In this document: piece by piece, positions 46,546 through 59,139 of the stretch
Layout: every line of letters starts with the position of its first letter
Position numbering within the stretch: position 1 is the stretch's first letter
From: Knoxdaviesia capensis
Lineage: Eukaryota > Ascomycota > Sordariomycetes > Microascales > Gondwanamycetaceae
DNA: 64,000 bases
Direction of reading: 5' to 3'
Assembly: GCA_001510575.1 (NCBI GenBank)
Contig: LNGK01000003.1
Coordinates: forward strand, 3,363,732 to 3,427,731
Notes under the pieces: generated by a model
Seen by the model: only the letters and a program-made list of their open reading frames with translations
Told to the model about the DNA's origin: nothing
The model's database searches: none
Translations under genes and position numbers: made by a program

Positions 46546-48310
46546 CCAAAACGCAGCTCCAAAACGAAAAAGAGAAAGAGAAGAAGCGTGTGTGGGGGGG
46601 AGAGAAATCCTTGGAGGGGGACGAACTCGAGAGGCCTGGAGTTTATCGGGATAAGGAAAGATTGAACTGAACTGAGAACAAAACCTCAGGAAGGATCGAG
46701 GGGCAGAGGGGGGAAAGAGTTTTTTTTAGAAGAGAAAAAGTCGAGAAAGAGAAAAAAATGAAACCAGACCAGGCGGAAAGTGGATGGCGTGGCGCTGGAA
46801 GTGAACGGACGGGGCGAAAGAGAGGATGGAAGAGGATGGAGATGGGTGGAGGGCAACTTTTCGAGTAAGCAGGAAAAAAGAAGAGATGTGAGAAGTGGAA
46901 AAAAAAAAGGACTAAAAAAACAAGATAAAATAAAAACCTAGTCAGCTCTAAATTCTTTTTTTTTACCTCCTAGTGAACGATGGCCGATAAAACATACACC
47001 GAGTATTAATGGGCTGTGGGTATGTGTGAATATGTGCGTGTGTGTGAAAGGAAGAAAAACGAGTGTGTGTCGATAATTCTGGATTTTCAGAGCCGATGAT
47101 CATCACCGTCTTCTGGACATCGGTACACTTTTTCGCTGTGTAGTGGAGTACGGAAGGAGAAGGGGAAAAATTCTTTTAGGTGATAGACGAGAAGGAAAGA
47201 GAGAAAATTGGCCCTGATAATGAACAATAAGAGGGGTGATAGCGATCGGAGGATAAACACTTTTGGCCTTCACTATATAATGCCGCCCGTTTACAGGGGC
47301 CAGCAGTGGAGTACTTAGGGCTCCTTTCTGCTACTAGAATCCAAGGGCGTGAGTAGGTAAGAAGCCAGGCAAACGGTCTCTATTTAAGGAGGCCTGAATG
47401 TCCTCCTCGGCCGATTGCATATATGTCTGTGTGGGTAGTGATCTTCTATAGACAGAATGCATGTGCAGGGTTTATTCGATGTTGAGACAAGTCAGTCTCT
47501 TAAGTTAGACCTGCATATCATGTACAGTATAGAGGACACTTCCTCTCCTAAGGTGACTAACTGATTGTACTCACTCACTATTAGCATTTCCAGCCCTTAA
47601 TAGCACAGACATTCTTCACAAAGAAGCACCTAGACCAAAGGAGAAATAAGCAATGAGTCCTTATGTCTCAAGAAGTATATATATATGAAGAAAAATAGGC
47701 GGTGAATCCTAAAAAGAAATCAGGAGAAGAACACAAGTCCAGCCCCGGGAGAAAAAGGAAACATAACCGGAAGAGAAAAGAATTCTCTTCAGAAAAAGAA
47801 AAACCACATAAAGTGTAAACTCCAAGATGTATGTATGCCCTCCTCATTTAATCCTCCCCTCCCGAAAAATAGTATGGTACAAAAGGGAGAATAGAAAAAG
47901 AACCCCCCAGATATAAAAAAGAAACTTCAATACAAGAAATACAGGGGGAAAAAGTATGTAGAGGTAGAAGAAAAGAATCCGGAGGAAGAGAACAGAAGAG
48001 AGAGAAAAGTAAAAAAGAAAAGAGAAACTTCCCCCAGTTGAGTATTTTAGGTCATCCTTTCCAATCCTTGCCGCGCGCCATCATTCAGTCATGTAATATG
48101 TGATGTGAGAGAGATATGTTGAGGGGTTTTCGGTGCTGTGATTTTTGCTTGCTTTTTTTTTCGATCGGTACCGGTGTGTGTGAGGTATTCAGGTCGAGCG
48201 ATAGTCTGAGAGATTCCAGATCAAGATGTGAACGAGATATGCAGAAGGGTGTGTGTGTGAGGATATGTGGTGGTGATTTGATGTGGCCGCGCTTAGCCAT
48301 CCAATAGCGT
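46546..48310. other. 5' leader of the Ubp12 gene and 3' flank of the phosphodiesterase gene
   Basis: The plus strand is strongly purine-rich at about 46560-46930 (CT-rich leader of the Ubp12 gene) and again at about 47690-48040 (3' side of the phosphodiesterase gene). A missing 5' exon of Ubp12 should lie here; weak candidates with an ATG start near 46995 and 47119 were not convincing. A TGTACAGTA word is at 47520-47528. No other gene is seen. Confidence 0.5.
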
Positions 48311-51300
48311 TCACCGTGGGATGTACGTGTTGCCGCCGTCCTGGTGGGCCAGAACGTCGCCCGGAATGGCCGGCACGGGCGGCGGAGACGCCTTGCTGCG
48401 CCGGAAGAACGTGAACGCGTTCATGCGAAACCGGCTGGGCTTCTTCTTCAACACTTTGCCCTCGACCTTCCCGAAGCTTCCGCCGTTGGTCGAGCTGGTG
48501 TAGGCGTTCGCCGCGGTGTCCTCCTGCATCATGTCCGCCGTCGCGTACGACCCGGATACTGACCGCGCATCTACGATCGACGGCGCCAGATTGCCCGTGG
48601 GTGGCGGCAGGTCCAGCGAATCCCGGCTGACTATGCTGGTTCCCTGGGTGCTGGGCGAGAGCGGCATTTTGCCCGTCGTTGCGCTGGTGGCCTGGGAGCC
48701 CCAGTCGCCCGAGTAGGGCACCGAGTTGCTGCCTTCGGTCGTCTCGCTGCATCGCTGCTTGCCCGGGGGCGGGATTCTGCCGTCGGAAAAACTGTCGATT
48801 CGAAACCGCGAGTGGAAAGGGTCGCCTGAAGCGAACTCGGTGATTTCATTGAAATCGATCGGGGCTGGCGCGGCATCTGGAACTTGCTCGATCTGGACCT
48901 GGCCGTCGTCTTCGGCGCTATGGTTACCAACCGCGTGGCCGTTTCCGCTTGTGTTCTCGGGGCTTTTGACGTCCAAAAGCAATACGTCATTTTCAGGAGG
49001 TGCAGCCCCGTTCATCGGTTTCTCGTCGCTGTTTTGGTTGCCAGAAGCGATCACCGTCATTGGCGACGATCCGTTGCGCTCCGTCCGTGTTGATGGGACA
49101 TCTTCTGACGGCTTGTACAGCGTCTTCGGGGAGACTTCGCCTTCGAGAAGTTCGGGGACGGGAATGGAAACACTTGGTGCCGGCGGTGGCACTGGTGTCG
49201 ACGAGTCAGTCGATGCAGCAGCAGGAATCGGCTCGGTCGGCTGCGGGATTGGCGCGGCATTTTCAAACAGGGCCTTGTTCTTCTTCAGCTCGTCGACCGT
49301 ATACATCATGGCGGGCATGATCTTTGCCACGTCCTCGAACAAGGGGATGGCAAAAAGATTCATGAATCCAAGCTGCGACTTGGACAACGACGCGTAGTCA
49401 CGCTTAGGAACCGACATGAGAGACGACTTGATTCCCAGCTCGGTTTCCATCGACGCCTGTCTTGAGAATTCGTCGGAGAGGATGTGCATCCATTGCACAG
49501 CGGTGGAGTAGTCGCGAGCCTGTTCCGAAAAAGACGCTGTTAGCTACTTCCTAATAAATATACGCCAGAGGCCGGCGGCTAAGACCTCAAGTATTTAGTA
49601 GGAGCACGTTGAAACTTACCACATTGCTAATGTCTGCACACTTGATCAGCAAAGAGCAGGCCAATCCCTTGTACTCCTGAATCGCGGCAGGAGTCCATGT
49701 CTCTGATGAGCCAGGGGCCTGCACATCGGCCGTAGCCGCGGTCATCTTCTTCATGTAGTCGAAATGAAGGCCCATATCGGTGGCCAGGATGGAGCTGATC
49801 ATCAAGCCCCGCATCTTGGTATCTTCAAACACCGCCGGCCAGTACCGGCGGAGGATCTGAGAATAGGCAGCGCAGTGGAAGGACTCCAATACCGAGCGGT
49901 CGTTGTATAATTGCGCGAGGGGCGCATTCAAGGTAATGAGGAATCCATTGTTCACTCCAGGATGGCCAACATCGTGGCCAATGGCGGTAATGAGAAGGGT
50001 GAGGGCCTCGAACGGGTCGATTAGGGCGGCTATAGGTGACTTTTCGGGGGGAGGGCTGGTCGGCTCAGCACTGTATGGGTAGGGTGGGAGGGCGCCAAGC
50101 TGGACGAGGAAGTGAAATGTCGCCTGGAGGACGTCGATAACATGTCTGAAGTTGTGATATGGCACAAAGTTGTTGTACGCGGCGCGGCAAGCAACCAGAT
50201 AGTTTATCAATTGGTCTAGCAACAGACAGTCAGTACAGGTGCAGGCAAACAGCAAACCAAAAGAGACATGTCTCTGCGGACGATGACTTACCGGTAGGAA
50301 TACGCCACCGCTCCAGCTCTGGCATTACAAAACAGTGTCTGAACATAGTCATGGCAGCCACAAGAAGCTCATCATCGGCAAAGTCGTGAGCGCAGAAATG
50401 CCAACTGCCAACGGCGGAAGCAACAGCAGCCTGGCGATCGGCAGAGACGGCAATCTTGGCGTGGCCAATGGTGTCGTCGGAATCGCCGCCTCCAAGACGA
50501 CAGATGCCCCTCATGAGGCTGGAGACCATGGCCTCCCGCAGATAGGCAAACGGCTTCTCCTCATTCACACCCACCCATGAGCGCTTGCGGCCTCTCCTGA
50601 ACTCAAGCATGGCTTGTTGCTCACGGGAGGCGTCCCTTGCAGCACGGTATGCATGCACTTCTAGGCTCATGATGCACTTGTGGTTGATAGGGCTGACAAT
50701 CACGTCGGTGGCTCCCAGATCCAAACATCTTCGCAGGAGTTTGTGGTCGACCCAGCTCGAGGTACGGATCGGGCTCAAAGGGGAGGCAAATTCGAGGTCG
50801 GCGCTCGAATCCTGGCCATAGATTGGGTAGCTGATGACGGGAATGGCAACAACGAGCTTGGAGAGACTGCGCAGGTGGGCCTCAGTCATAATTCGTTGTA
50901 ATAGCTTGAGGCCATAGACCTCTTCGTCGGGGGTGTGAATCTCCAGCTCGCGCATGGATTGGCTGGAATGAGGGGAGGGAGAGCGGGACCTCGACACTAA
51001 GTCGGGAATTCGTTCGTCATACGGGGTATCGATTAATATAATTGTTGGCTTCAAATCAAGAAGTGAGACCTCTTGGAGGTTGAGGAATGCGGAAATGCAG
51101 GAAGCGCCCGTTGCGCAAAGGTGAACTGAGCAAAGAGGCCGAACAAAAATCCCAAATGGGGATCATTGATGTGGTTAGACAAAGGGGTCGATTCACAGGA
51201 ACTGAACAGCAAGACGGCCGGGCAAAAAATAAGAAAGAGATTAGGACATGTGAGCAGGGCGGACAATAATTACCATCAGTAAACTCGAGAATGGGACGTA

Positions 51301-51442
51301 ACGAGTCCCGCACAATCTCGGGTTCTAATACGTCGGCAGCGTCGATGTCTGATTTTGCGGCAACGAGGCCTTCGGAGCGAATCTCGCGATTCACATAGAG
51401 AACATGGCACATGGCTTTCTCCATGGTTGCATCGATGAGCAT
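48311..51442 (-). CDS. 3',5'-cyclic nucleotide phosphodiesterase (PDEase class I)
   Basis: Exons 51442-51274, 51125-50292, 50215-49620 and 49519-48311 give 935 residues; introns are 148, 76 and 100 nt. The N-terminal 320 residues form a poorly characterised region seen in fungal high-affinity phosphodiesterases (HLCATGASCIS across the first junction, then TIILIDTPYDERIPDL). The catalytic HD domain has YHNFRH (354-359, with catalytic His355), the class signature HDVGHPGVNN (415-424), and KCADISNV at the exon 4 end leading to ARDYSTAVQWMH and QLGFMNLFAIPLFED. The family hydrolyses cAMP, or cAMP and cGMP, to 5'-nucleotides and so damps protein kinase A signalling. A disordered Ser/Pro-rich tail of about 300 residues follows the domain and ends with a basic patch (KKKPSRFRMNAFTFFRR). 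ATG at 51424 (MEKAM) is a possible alternative start. Confidence 0.95.
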
Positions 51443-52869
51443 CCAGTCTTACGACTGGAGCCCTCGGACGAATAGGCTCGGCAAAGTTTGTGGCCAGCGG
51501 AGGACCAGATCGGTGCAGTGTCTTCTTTCGGGGGCAGGATCTCGATCCTCGGATGCAAAGGCGTATCTGGTTTGCTGGTTGTCTATTTTTCAAGAATCAC
51601 GAGGTTGGGCTTATAGTCGTCGTGCTTGACTGAATATCAGGATTGTGGTAGAAACGAATGCGCGGAAAGCATACAGCGGTGGTGGATGCTTGTACTAATG
51701 ATGGAATAAGTCAATATTGGTTGGATTCAGTCTCGCGTGATATTGTGAGGGTTTTGTGTGCGCATGATATGAGGTGGTACAAGTGGTATGGCGGAGACTC
51801 GGCCGCATAAAGAAGGAAGAAAAAGAGGGAGAGGTGTGTGTGTGGTGGTCACGACGAAAATCACCGGGCAGTAAGCCGAACTTGGCCACTCCAGGTCAGA
51901 TTGTCCTGGTTTGAATATGATGGAGGCACATATGAAGATCTGGGCGGGAGAGTGGACAAAAGAAGAGAATTACAAGAAGAACAGAGGAATACGGAATGAA
52001 GGAGAGGTTTCTATGTCTGGCTGTCGGTCTTGGAAGAGAGAGTGGGTAAAAAGGCGTGGATGTGTGAAAGATCACCACATGTCAATGGTATAAGACGGAG
52101 GACGAACAGGTTTGCGACTGTGAGCAGCGACAATTCATGGGTTGAAGATGGAAAAAGAGCAATGCGACAATCCCATCCAGACCAGTCGGAACACGCGGAC
52201 AGAAGGCGGACGGGCAAGATGCTGGGGGAGGGAAGTTTTTCGCATGGGACAGATAACAAGAAAGCAGGAAATGCGGCAGATGACGAGATAGACACAGGGT
52301 GGAGTGTTTCAATGGGCTTGAATAGGAAGTTTCAAGGGAGACAGTGAGTGGGAAGCGTGGATTATCAAGGGACACAATGGAGCGAGACGGAGATTTGCAA
52401 AGGAGAATTGCTTCAGAACGGCGACTCACCCGTCGATCACGGCCGGCTCCCTTAGGCGGGCAGGATAAGGGATTTGCGACGGGGCCAGAAGAGAGAGAAC
52501 TAAGAGTAGTAATAATCGGCGGAGCAGATTATGGGTACTGAGGTTATTTGGATGCAGGAAGTGAATTTCACTTGGCCGTCGACTAGAAAATAGGGACGAA
52601 GAAGGGCTGGTTAAAGCATGAGGCGAAGAAGAGGCGGCATAGCAGGCGAAAGAGAGAATTAACGGAGGGTAGCCGAGACGAGCATCGTATGGTCAGTCAG
52701 AAGAAGAAGAGACGGCAGGATCCAGGGTAGAACAGCAGGGCGAACGAGGGAAAAATCGCGCGAGGTGGGTTGGCCGCGGGACTGTGATGAGACTTCCGGG
52801 ACTGAAGATCGACGGTGAGAGGATATGGTCCAAGTTCGGTTGAGTGGTGTGTGTAGTAGTGCTTTTTAT

Positions 52870-53930
52870 ATACGAGTAGATGAGAACACTATGAAGGCCG
52901 AGAAGGAGATCCTTTTTATTATATTAAGACGAGTTAACGAAGAGAAGGGAGAGAGAATGAGAATGGACAGAAAAGAATGGAAGCGGAATGCACGGAGGGG
53001 GCGGAATTGGAGAAGAAGGGAAAAGAACGAAGGGGTGAAGGAAAAAAAGGACAAGAGAGTTACATGGAATGAAGAATGAGGGGAGGGGGGAGGAAGCAAA
53101 AAAAGATGGACGGAGGAGAGAAAAAAAAAATATAGATAAGCAGGAAAAGAACTGGGTTGTCCGGGGAGTAAGGAGGGAAAAGTAAATGAAGTGAGAGGGT
53201 GATAAGTGAGACGGAAAAAAGAAGAGAGAAGAAGAACGGGAGAAGGGCCGGTCCAAGAGAAAGAGCAAGAGAAAGAGCAAGAGAAATCCGGCAGGGAAGG
53301 AGATGACGAGAAGAATCAAATAGCTCTTTCCAGTTGGCAGCTGAAGAGGGAAAAGAGGCAAGAAGCACGATCATAGGTCCAGCAGGGAACACGAAAGGAA
53401 GGAGCAGGAGCCAGGAAGAGGGAAGGTAGGGGAGAGAACGAAAGAGAAAGGATGGATGGGGCTAGAAGAGAAAGAGTGGAGAGCCGACGAAAGGGAAGGA
53501 GGGAGGACAAGGAAAGAGCGATCTCTCTCTCGCTCTTCGTGGTGGGAGCGGACGCGCAAGGATGGCGAGGATACGTGCGCACGGGGGTTGTGATTTTTAG
53601 GGGGGGCCACTACGGGGTAGTTGTATGGTGGGAAGGAAAGCACAGGTAGGTATGGGTATGAGGCCAAGGATACATAGGGAACACTTACAAGATGAGAGAG
53701 ACTGGAAGAGGCGACGAGAGAAGGCGATATACAGTATATTGGAGGGAAGGGCCCAGGAATCCAGAAATGAAGGTTGCAGGAAAATGAGAAACAGGGTGGG
53801 ACGAGGAAGAAGAAGGAAAGGAAGAGGAAAGGAGAGAGAGAAGAGAACAGGGGGGGGGAGAAAAGGAAAGAAAGAAGAAATGGAAGGAAAAGAAGCCGAT
53901 TCCACTGTTCAGTTATTGCGGGCTCTTTAG
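52870..53930. repeat. Purine-rich (GA-rich) tract of about 1 kb
   Basis: By eye, A and G dominate the plus strand with few pyrimidine interruptions, in words such as GAAGAAGAAG, GGGAGGGG and AGAGAGAA. It is imperfect rather than a simple microsatellite. It lies 1.4-2.5 kb upstream of the phosphodiesterase ATG, on the strand that gives a pyrimidine-rich sense strand. Confidence 0.75.
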
Positions 53931-54710
53931 TGTTGCGATAAGGTGTACCAGAGTGAGCAAGCCCACAAATTAAACCACGTTGTACCTTTCCGCGACATGA
54001 GAAGAAGAAGAAGAAAAATGGTTAGGCTGGGAAGGAAGGAAGGAAGAACCGCAGAAGCGAGAATAGAACATTGGAAGGAACGCAACGACGCAGGATGCAG
54101 CAGCAGCTTGCTTCGCTTTTGGGGCGGGTCCCGTGTTCTTGGGGGTTCTGGCGGTCTTCTCGAACACTTATCGAAGGGGGGGGGCCCGCTCCATTTTTTT
54201 CCTCTCACCGTGCAGCACTTCGTTCCACGGCGTGGACAGCACCGCAGTCTCCAGAAGCTGCTGTTAGTGGACTGGTGGTTCGCTTCCTTCTTTTTTGTTC
54301 CAGGGTCGGTCTTTTTGGGGGTCCTGGCTTGGGCCCAGGCATCAAACCTGGCTGCATGCATTTTTTGGCTGGTGGAGGTCCAGACCGTGTGGACTCAAGT
54401 GTACACGGCCTTGTTTGGTGTTCTTCTGCGTGAGCCACACCGTGTGCATTCCCGGTTCCGGGGTCTGTGTGGGGCTTCGGTGGCACCGTTCCTGTGGCGT
54501 GTGTTCAGGCACTTTCGGCCCTTCTGTGCTATATATTGGTCGTTGATAGTATAGCAGCCTTCCCGAACAAGACTACAATAGAGTTGACTTGAGATACTAG
54601 ATATCCATCCAGTATCTCCTGACACGGGCCGGCCAGTGGATAAACAAGCACGTCTTCACACTTCCTTTTGGCTTCCTTCGCAGGGTGTCCTGCATGTTTC
54701 ACTCATCATC

Positions 54711-54737
54711 ACCACCACCACCACCACCACCACCACC
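54711..54737. repeat. (CAC)n trinucleotide repeat
   Basis: About nine ACC/CAC units following TCATCATC, in intergenic sequence. Confidence 0.9.
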
Positions 54738-57243
54738 GTCGAAATCCAGAAGTTCGCAGGGCCCCAACCAAACAAAGATCCCGTTTGAAGATTTCGTTCC
54801 GACAGTAGCGTGTGCACGCTGCAAAGTGTGGCCATGGCTCGGTGCTGTGCCGTGCTCGCAGAACGAAGGTTCCTGCATTTTCTCTCGGCGGAGGCTTCGA
54901 TTTCTGGTTAATTTAACCCACACGCAACGAGGCGATCGACACCACGGGGGCAAACCCCCGAGAGTCGAGATGTCGAAATCAGTCCTGCCCCCCCGCCCAT
55001 GCTTTCTTCCATCACCCAGAGTCTTTAAGTCTTCCGTTCTGCTTGGCTTCGGGTGGGAAACTCCCTGGTCGTACAGGGATGCGCAGAGCACAGGATTTGG
55101 GAATTCCTCCTTGCCACTCGCATATCGGGGAGGGGGGTGGGGAACCAATATATCGCATCCCAAGAGTCGAAGATAAACTTTCCTTCGTTCCCTCCTTACC
55201 CCGGAGGCGGCCCAGAACTACAGCAGCATCCCAGCCTCGATTGAGAAGGAGAGAGACAACAGCAAAGCGGTCGGGCCCTGCACGAGCCACTACAGGCGGC
55301 GGTGCACCCACAAGCCAAGACGTTGGTGTGAGCAATAACAGCAGGTGGGCTGAAGACTGAAGATGCCCCCCAGCGTCGATACTCCGAGCGTTTTCTAGCC
55401 GTCCATCGTGTAGGTCTCTGGTCTGGTTGGAGTCTAGTCAACTTGATATATATGTGGCAAGTGTGCCTAAATTTAGTTCTGCGGCTAGCTGTCTACAGAC
55501 TAAACATTTAGAGCCATTACTTGGTGCCCCGAAAGGGTGCTCTGCTCTGTTTACAGGTTTCCATACGAATACAACTGAAAAGTGTCTGGTGATGCATAAC
55601 ACCGCGCGGAGTGGTGGTCGTTACGCAAGGGGGGGGACGAAATGCTGTCCTCTGGAAGAGTACAGTCTCGCTTTTGTCAATTTTTGCCTTTTTCATCTCG
55701 TCGTTTCAAGATCACTGTCTCACACTCACTCACTTTCCTGTTTCTTTTTTTTTGTTTCGTTTCCTCCCCCCTCTTTGTCGTACATTGTTTTCCTCTCTCT
55801 CTGAGTCTTGTGTTTCGTGCTTTTTGCCTTGTGACTCGGCCGAACTGTGGTTAGACACATTCCAGCAGGCAGCCCAGTACACAGTCTACGCAAAAAAGGC
55901 GCGGCCACAGACCAGCACATGCACACCTCATCGACACGCAATCCGCCCAGGGAAGCGCCGAGTCATGCTCTCGACCATCGCCCAACAAGAAAGGTCATCG
56001 ACGCTTCGGGTTCCAGCAGGCCGTTCCGGAACACACCACCGGCTACTGTCTGCTTTTTAGGTGGGGGGAGAGACAGCTTGCTGCTGCTTGAAAATCAGCT
56101 CACGCCACCGGTGTCACAGCCAGCCGGTGTTGGGGATGGGCGGGGGAGGAGGGAGGCGATAGAAGCGAAAAAAGCCGATGCTGGTAGTAGCCCGGTCCCC
56201 CTATCACCTTAAAATCCTGTCAAGTTCGATGTGAGAAGACTAGCAGGGCCTTAGTAGATCACGCCAGAACTCGGAGATATCCTTTTTGGCACCATGGTTT
56301 GCAGGGCGGTGGCATTTTTCGTTCCAAAAGCAAAAACGCCAGTCAGGTGTATAGCCTTTCCTGAAATCTCAGGAACCGCCGTCCCGCCGGTCGGCGTCGC
56401 TCTCTCCAGCTCGTGCTTTATTGTGTTCACACCAACTCCAAGCTCTGGATCTTACCTCGCTGGTTGCAGGCACACCCAGGAGGGGGCAGGCTGGATGAGC
56501 TTGTTTGTGACTGGGTGGTGGTCTTCTCCCGGAGAGTGTGGTATGTGCAGGCACGCAATATACAGAGTGCGTGTGTCGCAATATGATAAAGCCCGGCGTA
56601 GATAGGCAGTGTTGTATATTCGTCTCCGTGTCCGATATATTGGCCTCCTACTGAAAACAGACGTCGTTGTATTTGCCGGCTGAATATCCATCGCAACACG
56701 CGCAGCTAACACAGCAAGGACCATGTCCCCTCAACCGGCCGCCTGGATTTCTCTGGATGATCTTGAACAACGAAGCTTCGATAAGAGATACAAGATTTGA
56801 TCCCCGGATAAAATCCTCATTTTTCTAGAACCATTCCTCGGCACCTCGTTCCGCGATTTCCCACTTGAAAAGGTGACAAGGAAAACCAAAAGTCAAATGG
56901 CTGGGGTTACGCCGTGCGTAAGGGTTCGGGTTAGCCATCATCATGCACGGTTCCGCAACCGAGCTTGGAGAAGCAGGTGAACCCCAACAGGGAACCATGC
57001 CTGAAAGAGGCAGGAGCTTTGTGCTGTGCTGCATCGTCGCCAAGGCTCGTTTCTCTCTTCTTGTTCTTTTGTGTCTTACTTTTTTTTCCAGCTTCGACCC
57101 ACGGGTTATATCACATATCCTTTCTCTTCCCCAGTGATTTCCTTCGAATCAGGGGCCGCTGCAGGGGGCCAAAATCCTTCTGGAAGCATCTGGAGACTTT
57201 TTCTTTCTGCTTCCTCGGCCCTTTCTCTGGGGCACACCGCAAG

Positions 57244-57264
57244 GGTGTGTGTGTGCGTGTGTGT
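57244..57264. repeat. (GT)n microsatellite, interrupted once
   Basis: A GT run with a single GC interruption in intergenic sequence. Confidence 0.85.
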
Positions 57265-58312
57265 GCGCCTTTTCATTCTCCTGCGTGTCTCTCATGTAGT
57301 GCTGCGGGTGGAAAGGGAGGGAGGGGTTGAGCGCAGGTGAAATGTTGTGCTGGGAATTCCAAGAGGTTGGCTTAGTCCCCACCTACACCCATATAAGCAC
57401 GCAGTACTACTCCAGACACAAGAGAGGCACCGGCAAGAGGGACGGAGGGGGGCCGTCGAGAAGAAACAATGTGCAGGTTGCTTCGCACCTCTTCGATCGC
57501 ATGGAGGCCAGCCAGCCTGACAGGTCCTGAGATCGGCGATGCGGTAGACAAGTGAGAGAGACAAGCATTTCAATCAGACGCTCTGAGACCTTGTTTCATC
57601 AGGATACCGCGCTGCTGACGTCTTGAGTTCGCAGAAAAAAAAAAAACAAAACCTGGGTGGTTTGTTCTCTGGAGATATGGTGATTGTGGATCATAACAAC
57701 GGTGATGATAACAATCACTATTGTGGACATCACCGCATCCTTCGGTACTAGGAACGGACCACTGGCAGTGGGTTTTGATGGGGCATCGGATTGCCCGATA
57801 CACTCGATGGGTTAAGCGGGATTGGAGAAGCAGGATCGAGTTCACGGCGGGGATAGTGTCCTCTGATTGGGAGGCGTGCAAGTTTGTCTTATTGGGCCAT
57901 GCTTTTCAAGCCGGACGAGACATGCACCAATCAACCATCTCGTTGATAACCTCAATTTTACTGTGAGTTTGGCAATGCCTCTTCGTGCCGATATGAATCG
58001 AATGAGAGTGAGAGCCATGCAGGTTGGCTGTATGAGAGGGCCAACTTCTGCGGGCTTGATGAGTATTCGCGGCCGTGCCACATGCAGTGTCTTACGTGAC
58101 TTATTGCCAATATAAAGGAAACTGCGAGTAGAACCTCCATATCATTGTCTATAGCTGATGTTTAGGCCCGCCCAATGCCATCCCGGATGCTCGACAATGA
58201 CGATAGCGAAGGAACAAGTCGTCGGGGTAAGTCCCACTCTCTCAAGGAACTCTCAGTAGAGCCCGAGTGGTATTCGTTATTAGAATTACCTATCATATCG
58301 ACACATAGTAGG

Positions 58313-58331
58313 GAGAGAGAGAGAGAGAGAG
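58313..58331. repeat. (GA)9 microsatellite
   Basis: A perfect GA run in intergenic sequence. Confidence 0.9.
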
Positions 58332-58773
58332 GCGGCGTCCGATTTCTCTCAAATCGTTCTGTGCCGCACTTTACATGCCGGAAGGATTGTGACGGCGCGG
58401 ATATTTGAGGTGCCCGAGGGGAAATCGGTAGCCGGGGGGACGCCACCAACGGGAGCTGGAAAGAGCAGAGCTACGATACGTACAATCCTGTGTATACTCC
58501 CGGCCCATTGAATGTCTCCATTGGAGCAGTGGAGAAGCAGCGGAATGAATACCCCAGCGAACATTCCGAGCCCAGTATAAGAGTGTCCAAATTGGTGGCA
58601 TCGAGGCATATATACTGTAGAGCACGAGTACCACTAGGACACGTTTTTTGTGTTATCATCCACAGACGGGTTATCGCCTGGGAACTTACATGGCATGTCT
58701 ACAGTACTCAAAAGATCAATCAAGTGAGCTGTTTATCAGAGCCCACCAAACAAGAAAGAATGGAACCATCCCC

Positions 58774-58797
58774 NNNNNNNNNNNNNNNNNNNNNNNN
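58774..58797. other. Assembly gap (24 N)
   Basis: Unknown bases flanked on both sides by C homopolymer (3 C before, 10 C after), so probably a poly-C tract that could not be resolved. Confidence 1.
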
Positions 58798-59120
58798 CCC
58801 CCCCCCCGATTCTTCAGGCCTGGAAGTGTGCCGCCCCCCTATCCTGTAGCCAATATACAAGTAATAGCCCGCCCAGAGTATGAACAAGCAAATGAACTCA
58901 AAAACCACTAGAACCACTATATTCTGTGTTTGTGCTATAGCTTACTGTGTGCAATGAAGTCAAGTTGCAGGTGGCGCCCGTCACGCCCTCAAGAAAGCGG
59001 CCGCGGTGGGCGCACCCAATTACTGGCGGCGGGAGAAGAGTGTGGCCAGGGAAAGGAGGGTTAATTAAGTGGATTGTGCTGTATACTATGTGTGTGGGTG
59101 AGATCGCACCACCTCACAAA

Positions 59121-59139
59121 GTGTGTGTGTGTGTGTGTG
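59121..59139. repeat. (GT)9 microsatellite
   Basis: A perfect GT run in intergenic sequence. Confidence 0.9.

Noticed and set aside
53943..54554. 203-codon plus-strand open frame
   Set aside because: Composition follows the purine-rich then mixed DNA (Arg/Lys then Phe/Trp-rich) and changes abruptly; no domain.
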